Assembly (NCBI GenBank): GCA_027592275.1
Contig: JAQCKF010000004.1
Span: 1 to 64,000 of the forward strand
Origin: Pseudomonadota bacterium
Lineage (GTDB): Bacteria > Pseudomonadota > Gammaproteobacteria > Pseudomonadales > Pseudohongiellaceae
Direction: 5' to 3'
Length of the DNA stretch: 64,000 nucleotides
Part shown: positions 36,768-45,742 of the stretch, piece by piece
Position numbering within the stretch: position 1 is the stretch's first letter
How the letters are laid out: each line of letters begins with the position of its first letter
Program-made: the position numbers and the translations under genes
Notes under the pieces: model-generated
Database searches by the model: none
Told to the model about the DNA's origin: nothing
Seen by the model: only the letters and a program-made list of their open reading frames with translations

Positions 36768-38339
36768 CTAGTTATTAACTACAGGCCCTACTTGCTTGGC
36801 CTTGGAGCCGCTCAGACCATGCCCTATGCTATCCAGGTCAGCCTGATACTGTGCGGCCAATTCATCATCGGGCCAAACAATGGTGACGATGTAACCAACT
36901 ATCAACGCAGAAAGAAACGATGGCGGCATTGTTTCTAGCGCGACAAAAATAGGCCCAATGGACTCCATATCCTGAATGACAAACTTACAGATCATCGTCA
37001 TGGAGAAACCGGTAATCATCGAGGCAATCGCTGCCCTCTCCGTGAATCGAGTCCAGAAGAGCGACATGAGCATCATCGGGCAGAATGTAGCAGCGATTCC
37101 CGCCCAACCAAAAATAACGAACCAGAATATAGTTCGCTGAGGTGACGCGATCGAAACTGTAATGGCTAGAGCTAGGGAGAGAACGGCAAAGACAATTGTT
37201 ATGACGCGGCAGAGCCTAGCCGCCTGAGAATCGGTCAAGTCTGGATTGACTATCTTCGCATACAGGTCGTGGGTAACAGAGCCAGCCGCCATAACCAACA
37301 ATGAGGATACGGTGGACATAATCGCAGACAAAACCGCAGCAACGTACAAGCCTACTATGAGAGGCGGAAACGTAAATTCAACTAACTCAGAAAGAACATT
37401 CTGCGCGCCATTACCTAACACTGTATCGGGCTCGACACCTTGTGTCGTAAATATATAACGGCCTAATACGCCGATACTGACGGCAGAGAAGTCCACTAGA
37501 AGCGTAAACAACATGGCGACCCACTTGCCGCGATTGATTTGATCCTCGCTGCGAATTGCAATGAGTCTGGCAAACACTTGCGGCGAGCCGAGAAAACCAA
37601 GACCTATTAACATCATGCCGACTACTACGGCTACGTTCATCAGCGTGAAGCCACCCGCTCCCCATATACTGACCAACCCGGGCTCTATCGCATAGAGACC
37701 GTCATAAATAGAACCGCTATTGGACAACGTGAGGTAGGCTACTGCAGGCAACAGCATGAGACACACCAGCATCATGGCTCCCTGAAACATATCGGTCCAG
37801 GCTGCTGCAAGAAAACCTCCAGCTATGCAGTAGGTAGCAACCACCAGGAACCCGACTACTGCCCCGGTGTGATAATCCCAATCGAGAAAGCTCTCAAAGG
37901 CGGAGCCGGTCGCGTCGATCTGCGCCGAGATATAAATTAACACGAAGATAGAAAGCGCAACCGAAGACACTAATCGCAGCACGTTCGTTTTGGACTTGAA
38001 TCGACTGCCCATATAGTCGATCACCGTGATCGAGTCGTATTTATCGGTAAGACGCTTAAAGCGATTCGCCATCAAGAACCAAGCGACACCTACGCCGAAC
38101 AATTCTCCGACCACTACCCAATAGGTACTGAAGCCCAGCATCGCACCCATGCCAGTGAGACCAAGCAATAACCATGCGGATTCGCCCGTTGCCTGTGCAG
38201 AAAAGGCGGCAACCCAGAAGCTGAGAGACTTGCCGCCCACCACGAAGTCACGCATACTTTTGACGCGTTTTGACGCGCGATACCCCAGAAATATCAATAC
38301 TGAGAAGTAGATAATAATCATCGAGTATTTCTCGATCAT
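36768..38339 (-). CDS. Sodium:solute symporter (PutP-like SSS family)
   Basis: This is a 523-residue inner-membrane symporter with about 13 membrane helices. The N-terminus (YASKRVKSMRDFVVGGKSLSFWVAAFSA-type pattern, residues about 20-50, then GESAWLLLG) and AAAWTDMFQGAMM are typical of the proline/pantothenate branch of the SSS family. It is the first gene of the operon with the omega-aminotransferase (35 bp downstream) and mmsA, so it probably imports beta-alanine or another omega-amino acid together with sodium. Confidence 0.9.
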   Translation of the reverse strand: MIEKYSMIIIYFSVLIFLGYRASKRVKSMRDFVVGGKSLSFWVAAFSAQATGESAWLLLGLTGMGAMLGFSTYWVVVGELFGVGVAWFLMANRFKRLTDKYDSITVIDYMGSRFKSKTNVLRLVSSVALSIFVLIYISAQIDATGSAFESFLDWDYHTGAVVGFLVVATYCIAGGFLAAAWTDMFQGAMMLVCLMLLPAVAYLTLSNSGSIYDGLYAIEPGLVSIWGAGGFTLMNVAVVVGMMLIGLGFLGSPQVFARLIAIRSEDQINRGKWVAMLFTLLVDFSAVSIGVLGRYIFTTQGVEPDTVLGNGAQNVLSELVEFTFPPLIVGLYVAAVLSAIMSTVSSLLVMAAGSVTHDLYAKIVNPDLTDSQAARLCRVITIVFAVLSLALAITVSIASPQRTIFWFVIFGWAGIAATFCPMMLMSLFWTRFTERAAIASMITGFSMTMICKFVIQDMESIGPIFVALETMPPSFLSALIVGYIVTIVWPDDELAAQYQADLDSIGHGLSGSKAKQVGPVVNN

Positions 38340-38577
38340 GGAATTCCTCTGCCGATCTTTGCTCTATCTAGAGCTAGGTCGATAATACCTGCCAGCACAG
38401 CAAGTTACACCATAAGATGTCAGCTAAATCGCCGCGAATATGTGCTTCGGCATAGGTAAGTTTACTGCCTGGGCGAAGTAAGTTTTTGCTCTGGCTCGGT
38501 ACTCGGTCTATAGTTAAGCTACCTTTAAGCGCGCCGTATAACGCTAGCAGCAACCCTCTTCACAATTGGAGATCCTC

Positions 38578-40296
38578 ATGGCTAAGCAAACCTCTTCACG
38601 CAAGTTCTCTCGACGAAAATTCATTGGCTCCAGCAGCGCGCTAGCAGCAGCTAGCATCGGGCTTCCCACGCAGTCTGTATTGGCCGCCGCTGCGCCCGCG
38701 CCTCTGCAGTCAGCCGCCCCTGACTATGTCGTGCTAAATGCACGCGTGCTCACGGTAGATAGCAATCAACCCACAGCCGAGGCATTCGCCGTGAAAGGCG
38801 ATCGCTTTACTGCAGTCGGCTCTAGTGCAGACATCAGAAATCTGGCCACTTCGAGAACAGAAATTATCGATGCGCAAGGCATGACAGTTACGCCAGGATT
38901 TATAGATGCGCACACCCATGCCTCGGGCGCGGGTGTGAACGAACTAGTGCAGGTCAATGTCGATATGCGCTCCATAGCCGAAATAAAGGACGCACTGCGA
39001 CAACGTGCAGATGCAACGCCCGACGGTGAGTGGGTAAGAGGCTTCAAATATGACGATACTAAACTCGCCGAAGGTCGCCCGCTAAACCGCTTCGACATTG
39101 ACGAGGTAGCTCCAAACAATCCAGTGGTGGTTGGTCATCGTGGCGGTCACACAGGTGTCTATAACAGCATGGCCCTAGCGTTGGCTGGCATTACTGCTGA
39201 GACTCCCGATCCTGATGATGGCCGTTTCTATAGAGATTCCAATGGTGTGCTAACTGGGCTCGTAGCCGAACGAGCCCGCGACGTTTTCGCAGGAATGATT
39301 CCTTCCACCTCCACTCGAGAGCAGCGCCGCGATGGCGTTAAGTTGATTTCCGAATTAATGACCAAAGCTGGCCTAACCTCGGTGCAACAAACCGGCGGCG
39401 CTCGCAACGACATGATCGCGTTTCAGGATGCGCGCGACGCGGGCGATATGCGTTTCCGCGTGTGTCTATTTCCACGCGACCAGCTCTTCGAGGACTTAGT
39501 CAACGCGGGCGTGCGCACCGGTTTCGGCGATGAAGTGTTTCGCTTAGGTGCGGTTAAATTCATGGCAGACGGTTCCGCATCGGAGCGCACCATGCGCATG
39601 AGCACTCCCTATGTGGGTCGCCCGGATGACTACGGCATTCTCACCATGTCGCAGCAAGAAATTCACGAGGCAGTTGAGAATGCACATCGCAATGGTTTTC
39701 AGATAGGCATACACGCCAATGGCGATGTCACCATAGACATGGTGTTGAATGCCTACGAGAGAGTGCAGTCGCTGTGGCCTCGACCGGATGCGAGGCATCG
39801 CATCGAACACTGCTCCTTAGTAAACCCTTCCATTTTAAGGCGCATTAAGGCTGCGGGCGTCATTCCGGCACCGTTCTATACCTACGTGCATTATCACGGC
39901 AACAAATGGGTGGAGTACGGACAGGACAAGATGGCTTGGATGTTTGCGCACAAGTCATTTCTGGACTATGACATTCCAGTCGCCCCTGCCTCGGACTACA
40001 CGCCAGGGCCCTACGAGCCCCTGATGGCATTGCAGAGCATGGTCACACGAAAAGATTTCGACGGCCGCGTCTGGGGGCCGAATCAGCGAATCACACTGGA
40101 TCAGGCTCTGAAGATTTGCACTATGAATGGCGCCTTCGCATCCTTCGAAGAAAACATTAAGGGCAGCATCACCGCCGGTAAGTTAGCCGACTTTGTAATT
40201 TTGGCTGACAACCCGCACGACGTTGACCCAGACACTATTAAGAACATCGAGATTGTTAGAACGGTAGTGGGTGGCTCTACCATGTACGGCGCTTAG
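38578..40296 (+). CDS. Tat-exported amidohydrolase (YtcJ-like)
   Basis: This 572-residue metal-dependent amidohydrolase is of the Amidohydro_3/YtcJ group. A twin-arginine signal KFSRRKFIGSSSALAAA is followed by the small beta domain and TIM barrel. TPGFIDAHTHASG holds the first two His, IGIHANGD and HRIEHC the next, and PVAPASDYTPGPYEP the late Asp. ATG 38578 has GGAG seven bases upstream; a TTG at 38566 is less likely. Members hydrolyse amide or formamide bonds; the real substrate is unknown. Single gene, divergent from the symporter operon. Confidence 0.88.
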   Translation: MAKQTSSRKFSRRKFIGSSSALAAASIGLPTQSVLAAAAPAPLQSAAPDYVVLNARVLTVDSNQPTAEAFAVKGDRFTAVGSSADIRNLATSRTEIIDAQGMTVTPGFIDAHTHASGAGVNELVQVNVDMRSIAEIKDALRQRADATPDGEWVRGFKYDDTKLAEGRPLNRFDIDEVAPNNPVVVGHRGGHTGVYNSMALALAGITAETPDPDDGRFYRDSNGVLTGLVAERARDVFAGMIPSTSTREQRRDGVKLISELMTKAGLTSVQQTGGARNDMIAFQDARDAGDMRFRVCLFPRDQLFEDLVNAGVRTGFGDEVFRLGAVKFMADGSASERTMRMSTPYVGRPDDYGILTMSQQEIHEAVENAHRNGFQIGIHANGDVTIDMVLNAYERVQSLWPRPDARHRIEHCSLVNPSILRRIKAAGVIPAPFYTYVHYHGNKWVEYGQDKMAWMFAHKSFLDYDIPVAPASDYTPGPYEPLMALQSMVTRKDFDGRVWGPNQRITLDQALKICTMNGAFASFEENIKGSITAGKLADFVILADNPHDVDPDTIKNIEIVRTVVGGSTMYGA

Positions 40297-40417
40297 GTTT
40301 ATCGTTTAGAATCGATCTAGAAAGAGCAACTGAATGCGATAGCTAGCCAGCCTCGCAAAACCTTACTATGAGGCGATTTGCAAATGCCTGCAGGCCGTCA
40401 CCCTTGGACTTCCCTCG

Positions 40418-41263
40418 ATGTCACCGCTAGTCCTTTCAGCCGTCTTATTTGCGGCTCTGCTTCACGCCACTTGGAACGCCATGATCAAAGTGAGTGGCGA
40501 CAGGCTCATTATTATGGGCGTGACTACGGCGACAACTTCGCTTCTTGCTCTACCGATTCTTTTCTACATTCCCCTACCAGCACCTGAGAGCTGGCCCTAC
40601 CTAATCTTATCCGCCTGTGTACATACCTTTTATATGTTGGTACTTGTCAGAGCGTATGGCCTCGGTGACTTCGCTCAAGTTTATCCGCTCTCGCGCGGAT
40701 CGGCGCCGCTGCTTACCGGAACTCTAGGCTTCTTGATATTAAATGAGTCGATGCAGTCGTCCGAGCTCTTTGGGATGCTGCTAGTCGTGGTCGGCATTTT
40801 TGGACTCGCTCTCGAAACAAGCGCCGGCGTATTGCGTCTCTCACGCCCCGTCCTTTTCTATTCCCTATTAACGGGATTGTGTATAACAACCTACTCTCTC
40901 GTCGATGGAATCGGTGTTCGCTTATCGGGCAACAGCCTCAGCTTCATTGTATGGATGTTTTTTCTCGATGGTTTTCTAGTACCTCTAATTGCTTTTACAA
41001 AAAGACCTCGCGCGGTATTTTTCAACACGATAAAAACCGTTTGGAAAACCGGCCTTTTAATTTCCCTTCTCTCAACCACTGGCTACGCGATCATCGTCTG
41101 GGCATTTAGCCAGGAACGCATAGCACCGGTTGCCGTCTTGAGGGAAACTAGCGTCTTGTTCGCAATGCTGATCTCAGTATTTATTATCAAAGAGGCCTTT
41201 TCCACTCTCCGCGCACTCATCGTAAGCGTAATTCTTACTGGCATAATCTTGCTCGGCATCTGA
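40418..41263 (+). CDS. EamA/DMT-family transporter
   Basis: This 281-residue inner-membrane protein has ten predicted helices in two EamA repeats. SAVLFAALLHATWNAMIKVSGD at the N-terminus, the GDFAQVYPLSRGSAPLLTG loop and the repeat-2 EERIAPVAVLRETSVLFA-type segment (SQERIAPVAVLRETS) fit the drug/metabolite transporter superfamily. Such proteins export or import metabolites, and the substrate here is unknown. It begins about 120 bp after the amidohydrolase gene. Confidence 0.87.
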   Translation: MSPLVLSAVLFAALLHATWNAMIKVSGDRLIIMGVTTATTSLLALPILFYIPLPAPESWPYLILSACVHTFYMLVLVRAYGLGDFAQVYPLSRGSAPLLTGTLGFLILNESMQSSELFGMLLVVVGIFGLALETSAGVLRLSRPVLFYSLLTGLCITTYSLVDGIGVRLSGNSLSFIVWMFFLDGFLVPLIAFTKRPRAVFFNTIKTVWKTGLLISLLSTTGYAIIVWAFSQERIAPVAVLRETSVLFAMLISVFIIKEAFSTLRALIVSVILTGIILLGI

Positions 41264-41419
41264 AGAAAAAGTAGCGAGACCGGACAGCAATATCTCTGCT
41301 CCAGCAAGCGAATTATTTTCGATGCGCCTTTCGACGTAGCAAGACAGGAAGCGAGCCAGTGCTCTCTATCCACTTAGATTCTAGTGAACCAAATGTATGC
41401 CAAATACGTTATGGTCCAT

Positions 41420-42196
41420 ATGCAAAAATATATCTCTAAACTCAGATTCAAGCCCCACATGCTATTGGCGAGTTGTCTATTGCCAATACTCACTCAAACC
41501 TCCTTCGCTCAGACGAGTAAATTCAGTCTCGAACTCGAACTGGGTTCTTCATGGCAAGCAAAGAACGATGTCCAGATTCCCAACGATCTCGATGGAAGCC
41601 GGTTCTCCGCAAAGGATATCGTTGGCAATGGCCCTTGGAGTAATGTTCGCCTGAACGGTCTTTACAACTTCAATGACAAGCATGCGCTTCGAGTTGTGCT
41701 CGCCCCCTTCTCCTATAGCGAGACAGGCGTGTCAAACATTCCTATTCAATACCAGAATCAAGCCTTTCAAGCCAATCAGCCATTACAGACAGACTACAAA
41801 TTCAATTCATGGCGAGTCGGCTATCGATATCATTTCTATGAGCGCGAGAATCACGATATGTGGTTTGGCGTTACCAGCAAGATTAGGGATGCTGAAGTCA
41901 GTCTTAGGCAGCAGAACGTAAAGGGAACAGATGATAATGTTGGCTTCGTGCCACTGCTCTATTTTGCGACGGAATACAGATTGAACAATAGCTGGTCTGT
42001 TTTTGCCGACATAGACGGCCTCGCCGGCGGCCCGGGCAGAGCATTCGATCTAAGTGTAAAACTAAACTATGACCTCAATAGCGACTGGAAACTAGGTATC
42101 GGCTATCGCACTCTGGAGGGAGGCGTCGACAACGATGATGTCTACAATTTCGCCGGGTTTAACTCTGCGTTGATAAGCCTGTCGCGGAAGTTTTAG
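41420..42196 (+). CDS. Outer-membrane beta-barrel protein, unknown
   Basis: This exported protein of about 258 residues has a signal peptide ending at SFAQ (LLASCLLPILTQTSFAQ). The mature part is rich in alternating aromatic strands (FSLELELGSSW, HALRVVLAPFSY, SWRVGYRYHFYER, WKLGIGYRTLEGG) and ends in SRKF, as outer-membrane barrels do. Around ten strands are likely, so an OmpW- or OmpA-like small barrel. The start is uncertain: ATG 41420 is preferred, with GTG 41384 and ATG 41459 as alternatives. Confidence 0.7.
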   Translation: MQKYISKLRFKPHMLLASCLLPILTQTSFAQTSKFSLELELGSSWQAKNDVQIPNDLDGSRFSAKDIVGNGPWSNVRLNGLYNFNDKHALRVVLAPFSYSETGVSNIPIQYQNQAFQANQPLQTDYKFNSWRVGYRYHFYERENHDMWFGVTSKIRDAEVSLRQQNVKGTDDNVGFVPLLYFATEYRLNNSWSVFADIDGLAGGPGRAFDLSVKLNYDLNSDWKLGIGYRTLEGGVDNDDVYNFAGFNSALISLSRKF

Positions 42197-42236
42197 AACC
42201 ACGAATGAAGTTTTCAGCAGATACGCAATTGAACGT

Positions 42237-42467
42237 TCACTGCGCCCGCAGTCGAGCCTCAAGTTGTTTTTCTCTATCTGCTGCCGAATTCAGCAAAGTT
42301 TGTTCTACACTTCTTGCAGCGTCCAAGGCCTTTTGCTGCTGGTTGCTTAAAATCCCCTGCTGCGATTGCTCTGTCTGTTGATTCACATTCGATTCTTCAC
42401 TGTCGGCACCACAGGCGTTCAACAGCATTAGCAATGTAGGGATTATTCCTGGTAATAATATTCTCAT
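42237..42467 (-). CDS. Small lipoprotein
   Basis: This 76-residue lipoprotein has signal MRILLPGIIPTLLMLLNAC (Cys 19). The mature part is a Gln/Glu-rich helix (SNQQQKALDAARSVEQTLL, DREKQLEARLRAQ) that probably forms a coiled coil. The start at 42467 is supported by GGAAGGTGG upstream. The frame is open further 5' but reads into the HlyIII gene antisense-like sequence without sense. Function is unknown. Confidence 0.65.
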   Translation of the reverse strand: MRILLPGIIPTLLMLLNACGADSEESNVNQQTEQSQQGILSNQQQKALDAARSVEQTLLNSAADREKQLEARLRAQ

Positions 42468-42619
42468 GAGCCACCTTCCAATCTCTAAAATTCGAATCAA
42501 TGGGTAGAGTGAATTAATGGAACAATACCAATAGAAAAGTAGCCTGATCTTTTTGATTCTACTGTACGCCGCTAGCTTGGTGAAGATAAGGCTAGGTGAA
42601 CTGATACTTGCCGCTTCTC

Positions 42620-43267
42620 TCAAATCACGTACAGGTATACTGCGACAAAATGACAGATGCTGCCTACCAAAGTAAATATATGGAAGATGGCGTGATTGAG
42701 TGGAATTTTTCGGATCGCATAGAGTATCGCGCCTAGCGTATAGGCTAGGCCACCCGCTACCAACCAACGCATCCCCATGACAGGCATTTTTTCTATCAGC
42801 GGGACTATGGCAAACACGATCAGCCAACCCATGAACAAATACATCAGTGTAGACAGCAAGCGATAGCGGCCGGTAAAGAATATCTTTAGGGTGATGCCAA
42901 CAAGTGCCATTCCCCAGGAAATGCCGAAAATAATCCAGCCGATAGAGCCTTGCAAGACGATCAGGACAAAAGGGGTGTAAGTGCCTGCGATCAGAAGATA
43001 GATACTGGCATGGTCCATGATGCGCAATCGACTGCGCCGTAGCGGCGAACGGCTGCTATGGTAGATCGTGGAGGCAGCGTAGGTAATTATCAGGCTGCAA
43101 CCAAAAATCGTAACACTCACGATCGTTAATATGTCGCCATCGGGCATTGAGTGAAGCAGCAATGCCACTAAGGCAATAATACTCAGGACAAAGCCCAGAG
43201 CATGGGATGATACGTTAAGGGTTTCCTCCAGGGCGCTGTACTGTGAAGTGCTTGTATCGGATACCAT
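42620..43267 (-). CDS. Hemolysin III family membrane protein (PAQR superfamily)
   Basis: This is a 215-residue inner-membrane protein with seven helices. Family motifs are ETLNVSSHALGFVLS near the N-terminus, YAASTIYHSS (helix 2 end, with the conserved Ser and His), LRIMDHASIYLLIAGTYTPF, and HAIFHIFTLVGSICHF near the C-terminus; these His/Asp/Ser residues are the presumed zinc site of PAQR proteins. Despite the name, haemolytic activity is doubtful for most members. The start ATG 43267 fits the family length. Confidence 0.9.
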   Translation of the reverse strand: MVSDTSTSQYSALEETLNVSSHALGFVLSIIALVALLLHSMPDGDILTIVSVTIFGCSLIITYAASTIYHSSRSPLRRSRLRIMDHASIYLLIAGTYTPFVLIVLQGSIGWIIFGISWGMALVGITLKIFFTGRYRLLSTLMYLFMGWLIVFAIVPLIEKMPVMGMRWLVAGGLAYTLGAILYAIRKIPLNHAIFHIFTLVGSICHFVAVYLYVI

Positions 43268-43332
43268 GATTGGCAGTATGGCCGGAACTATTGGATCTTG
43301 CCAGCCCCCACCAATGCCTAGGAGAATAGAAA

Positions 43333-43586
43333 CGCCTCAGGCCCGAAATGCCAGAGTTTGTTAGCAGGCTCAGTGAATCGATCAAAATGTATTCACAGTG
43401 TCATTCTGCTAAGCCTGGGTTCGCCGGGTGGGCTCAGCTAAAATGCACTATGGGCCTGCAGAAGCGGATGTCTACGAAAAGCTCCAATACGATCTTTACT
43501 AGATTGTAAATGCAAATCCAGCAATGGATTTCTTCATCTTATTACAGACGGTTGAGGTGGCACAGCATGAAAAGAGTGCGCGCTAG
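43333..43586 (+). pseudogene. Remnant of an EPS sugar transferase (EpsB/polyprenyl-glycosylphosphotransferase C-terminus)
   Basis: On the plus strand RPEMPEFVSRLSESIKMYS and HSAKPGFAGWAQLK give the conserved C-terminal part of bacterial sugar transferases (PEMPEFV, KPG..GWAQ). After a one-base loss in the A4 run at about 43440 the frame continues as MHYGPAEADVYEKLQYDLY, a TAG at 43500-43502, then IVNANPAMDFFILLQTVEV and KSAR with a natural stop at 43584. KLQYDLYY..N and FILLQTVEV are typical of the EpsB-type enzymes of exosortase-linked exopolysaccharide loci. The N-terminal membrane part is absent. Confidence 0.75.
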
Positions 43587-43700
43587 TTTTTGCTGCACAC
43601 AAAAGTCTCGATGCAAGTATCACCTCATATACAATAAGCTATTTACACTAGCCTAAATATTTTATAATCCGCCTTTTCTGGGGATTACCAAAGGAACTTC

Positions 43701-43759
43701 ATGAAATTCGATCTGGATGAGAGCAAGATAGTTGTCATCGGGCTAGGTTATGTTGGCCT
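43701..43759 (+). pseudogene. N-terminal stub of a UDP-sugar dehydrogenase (WbpA/TviB-like)
   Basis: AAGGA precedes ATG 43701, and 20 codons read MKFDLDESKIVVIGLGYVGL. This is the NAD-binding GxGYVG start of UDP-N-acetyl-hexosamine 6-dehydrogenases used for capsule and EPS precursors. The gene is cut exactly where the IS end begins (TGACC at 43760), and nothing of the rest remains nearby. It lies 115 bp after the sugar-transferase remnant in the same direction, as in an EPS operon. Confidence 0.75.
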
Positions 43760-44274
43760 TGACCTTTCCCCTAAGTTAGTACCACTCGCAGGATGAGAAA
43801 TTCATTCTAAGCTGCCCTCTCAGCAAACACCACCGGGGGCAAATAATTCAGTGAACTGTGTGGTCGCACGTTATTGTAATGCTCTCTCCATTTATCAATT
43901 TCCCACCTCGCCTCATCAAGCGATCTGAACCAGTGTTGGTTTAAGCATTCATTTCTAAACTTACCATTGAGGCTTTCTACAAAGGCATTCTGAGTAGGTT
44001 TCCCTGGCTGAATAAAACTCAGCTTTACACCTGACTCCTTGCTCCAGAAGAACATCGCCTTACTCGTGTATTCGGTTCCATTGTCGCAAACTATGTTCTT
44101 TGGAAAGGGGCGAAACTCCTTTAATTCGTCTAAGAAACGGGCAACTTGATTGCCAGTGATCGAAACTGACACCAGTTGACCAACCATTTCTCTCGAATAG
44201 TCGTCAACAATATTAAGTACCCGAAAACGTCTGCCATTGCTTAGCTGATCTGAAACGAAGTCCATGGACCATCA
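43760..44274 (-). mobile_element. IS3-family insertion sequence remnant
   Basis: The element begins at its TGACCTTTCCCC terminal sequence (43760) on the side of the orfB 3' end. It carries only the C-terminal catalytic part of the transposase, and the other end is missing: sequence identity to the IS stops at about 44270-44274, inside a recombinase gene. About half of a usual 1.2-kb IS3 element remains. Confidence 0.85.
43807..44274 (-). pseudogene. IS3-family transposase OrfB, catalytic C-terminal fragment
   Basis: About 155 residues of OrfB survive, starting at WSMDFVSDQLSNGRRFRVL. The retroviral-integrase-type DDE residues are all there: Asp in SMDFV, Asp in VCDNGTEYTS, and Glu in NAFVESLNGKFRNE. 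The HTH and N-terminal region (about 120 residues) is gone, and there is no OrfA, so it cannot move alone. Its 5' edge is fused to the first codons of a tyrosine recombinase gene. Confidence 0.88.
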
Positions 44275-44348
44275 TTTAGGTAGTACATGTTTGTAGTCGG
44301 CTTAGCTGCTTTGCATGCTGTTTCCGACAGAAGTTTTTCACCTGCCAT
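44270..44348 (-). pseudogene. Tyrosine recombinase (P4-like integrase) N-terminal stub
   Basis: From ATG 44348 the minus strand reads MAGEKLLSETACKAAKP and NMYYLNDG, the start of the arm-binding (DUF4102) domain of P4-type integrases, which normally continues DGGGLxL. It breaks off at DG into the IS3 remnant. It lies 143 bp downstream of the 3' end of tRNA-Sec in the same direction, the standard arrangement of an integrase with its tRNA target. Confidence 0.8.
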
Positions 44349-44491
44349 AATAAGCTCCAGTACCCATTCCAGTACCCAAGGATAACTGCGCACTTGGTGA
44401 AGTTCAATATAGCATAGTGAAGAAAAAGTACCCAAAATACAGTGTATTATGTAGCACAATTAAGCTTGGTGAAGCTTGATGAAGGAGAGTT

Positions 44492-44587
44492 TGGCGGAAG
44501 AGGCAGGAGTCGAACCCACCAAGCCTGTCATTAACAGACTTCACCGGGTTTGAAGTCCGGGCACCCCACCGGGGATGATACTCTTCC
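44492..44587 (-). tRNA. selC: tRNA-Sec (anticodon TCA)
   Basis: This 96-nt tRNA on the minus strand begins GGAAGAG and ends CTCTTCCGCCA with CCA encoded. The anticodon loop CTTCAAA gives TCA. The long variable arm pairs AAGTCTGT with ACAGGCTT, and the T loop is GTTCGAC. Length, the extended acceptor, the long variable arm and the anticodon all match bacterial tRNA-Sec, which reads UGA as selenocysteine. No selA, selB or selD lies in the window. Its 3' end is a well-known integration target, consistent with the integrase stub beside it. Confidence 0.97.
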
Positions 44588-44636
44588 ACCACCGAGTTTA
44601 TCATAGTCAGGATTGGAGTCACCCTTCCCTGCGCAC

Positions 44637-45470
44637 TCACTGCGTATCGTTCAGACTCCAATCGTATTTGAGATGGCGAATGCGGATATCATTGGCGCGA
44701 AGCTGATTTGCGGTTGCTCTATCTACATCTAACTCAGCCGCATACCCTGCCAGGAATTCGGCCACCGAATCGATACCGCCCCAGCCCTTCTCGAAATCTT
44801 CTTCATACCAATCGAAGATGCTGGAGATATACAGGCGGCCCTTGTCGAAATAGTTACGACTTCTGTCGCTTAAGAACTTCATGGTACTGTCCTCCAGCTG
44901 CATCTCCAACTTCGCACCGACGAAAGCTTCCGCCCGAAGTGCCGGACAACCTATCGCCGCACAATTCACTGCAAAATGAATCCTAGGCTCGTTATAGCGA
45001 CCCCAACCGCGAATCATGTCGTGTTCGATCTCATCAAGAGTGACGGGCTCGCCGAATAGACTAGCGAATTCCTGATTCCATGCAGAGGATAAGAAGAAGC
45101 CAATATCTCTAATGGAATCGATATCGGGATATTCCTCCAGAATCACGTCGACAGTGCTGGCATTGTAAACGTTGATCAGGAAGGCTAGCTGAGCGGCGAT
45201 CGACCAGCTATCGAAAGTGCTACGCGGCACCAGTGCGGCTTCGGCTAGATAGACTTTCAGTACTACTCTGTGCGCTGCGATTCCTGAGTAATCAAGCTGC
45301 GTGGCGATACCGCCATCGATAACTGTTACATGCTCTTTCAGCAGGCTGTCCCACGCAGCGTGATTGAAATCCGCCTGAGCGTGGACAGGAAGCAGCAAAA
45401 GCAGGCAGGCGAGTATTTTAATCAGGTGATACAAGTTAATTTCCTTGACTGTGTGTGATGACTTTCTCAT
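44637..45470 (-). CDS. Secreted DUF547 family protein
   Basis: This exported protein of about 277 residues has a signal peptide (LIKILACLLLLLPVHA). DUF547 is marked by FLINVYNASTVDVILE, then RIHFAVNCAAIGCPALRAEAF with the conserved Cys/His, and ISSIFDWYEEDF near the end. The domain is distantly related to papain-like or transglutaminase-like folds, but no activity is proven. I prefer ATG 45470 over the 45500 ATG because it precedes the signal peptide more directly. Confidence 0.85.
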   Translation of the reverse strand: MRKSSHTVKEINLYHLIKILACLLLLLPVHAQADFNHAAWDSLLKEHVTVIDGGIATQLDYSGIAAHRVVLKVYLAEAALVPRSTFDSWSIAAQLAFLINVYNASTVDVILEEYPDIDSIRDIGFFLSSAWNQEFASLFGEPVTLDEIEHDMIRGWGRYNEPRIHFAVNCAAIGCPALRAEAFVGAKLEMQLEDSTMKFLSDRSRNYFDKGRLYISSIFDWYEEDFEKGWGGIDSVAEFLAGYAAELDVDRATANQLRANDIRIRHLKYDWSLNDTQ

Positions 45471-45742
45471 TCTCCCGCGAAAGTGCTGGAAGCAGCACAT
45501 TCATTGGGCTGGAGGCTATCATGGCCTGACAAAATGAAGTATGCTCCAAGCAACTTTGACACGCTGCTTCCCCTTATTCAACACAATGAAACAGCAGTTT
45601 GAGTTGGGCTGATAAAGAATAATTTCCTTCGGTCTATATAACAAGAAAGGCTTTAGCCGAATCTATTTCAAAATAATTTACTCTTTGCCAATTCGGACTT
45701 AGAGAATCGATTTAATCTGTATCGAGAGATTGGAGACTCACC

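Noticed and set aside
43807-44265. Functional IS3 element
   Set aside because: The N-terminal half of OrfB, OrfA and one terminal repeat are missing.
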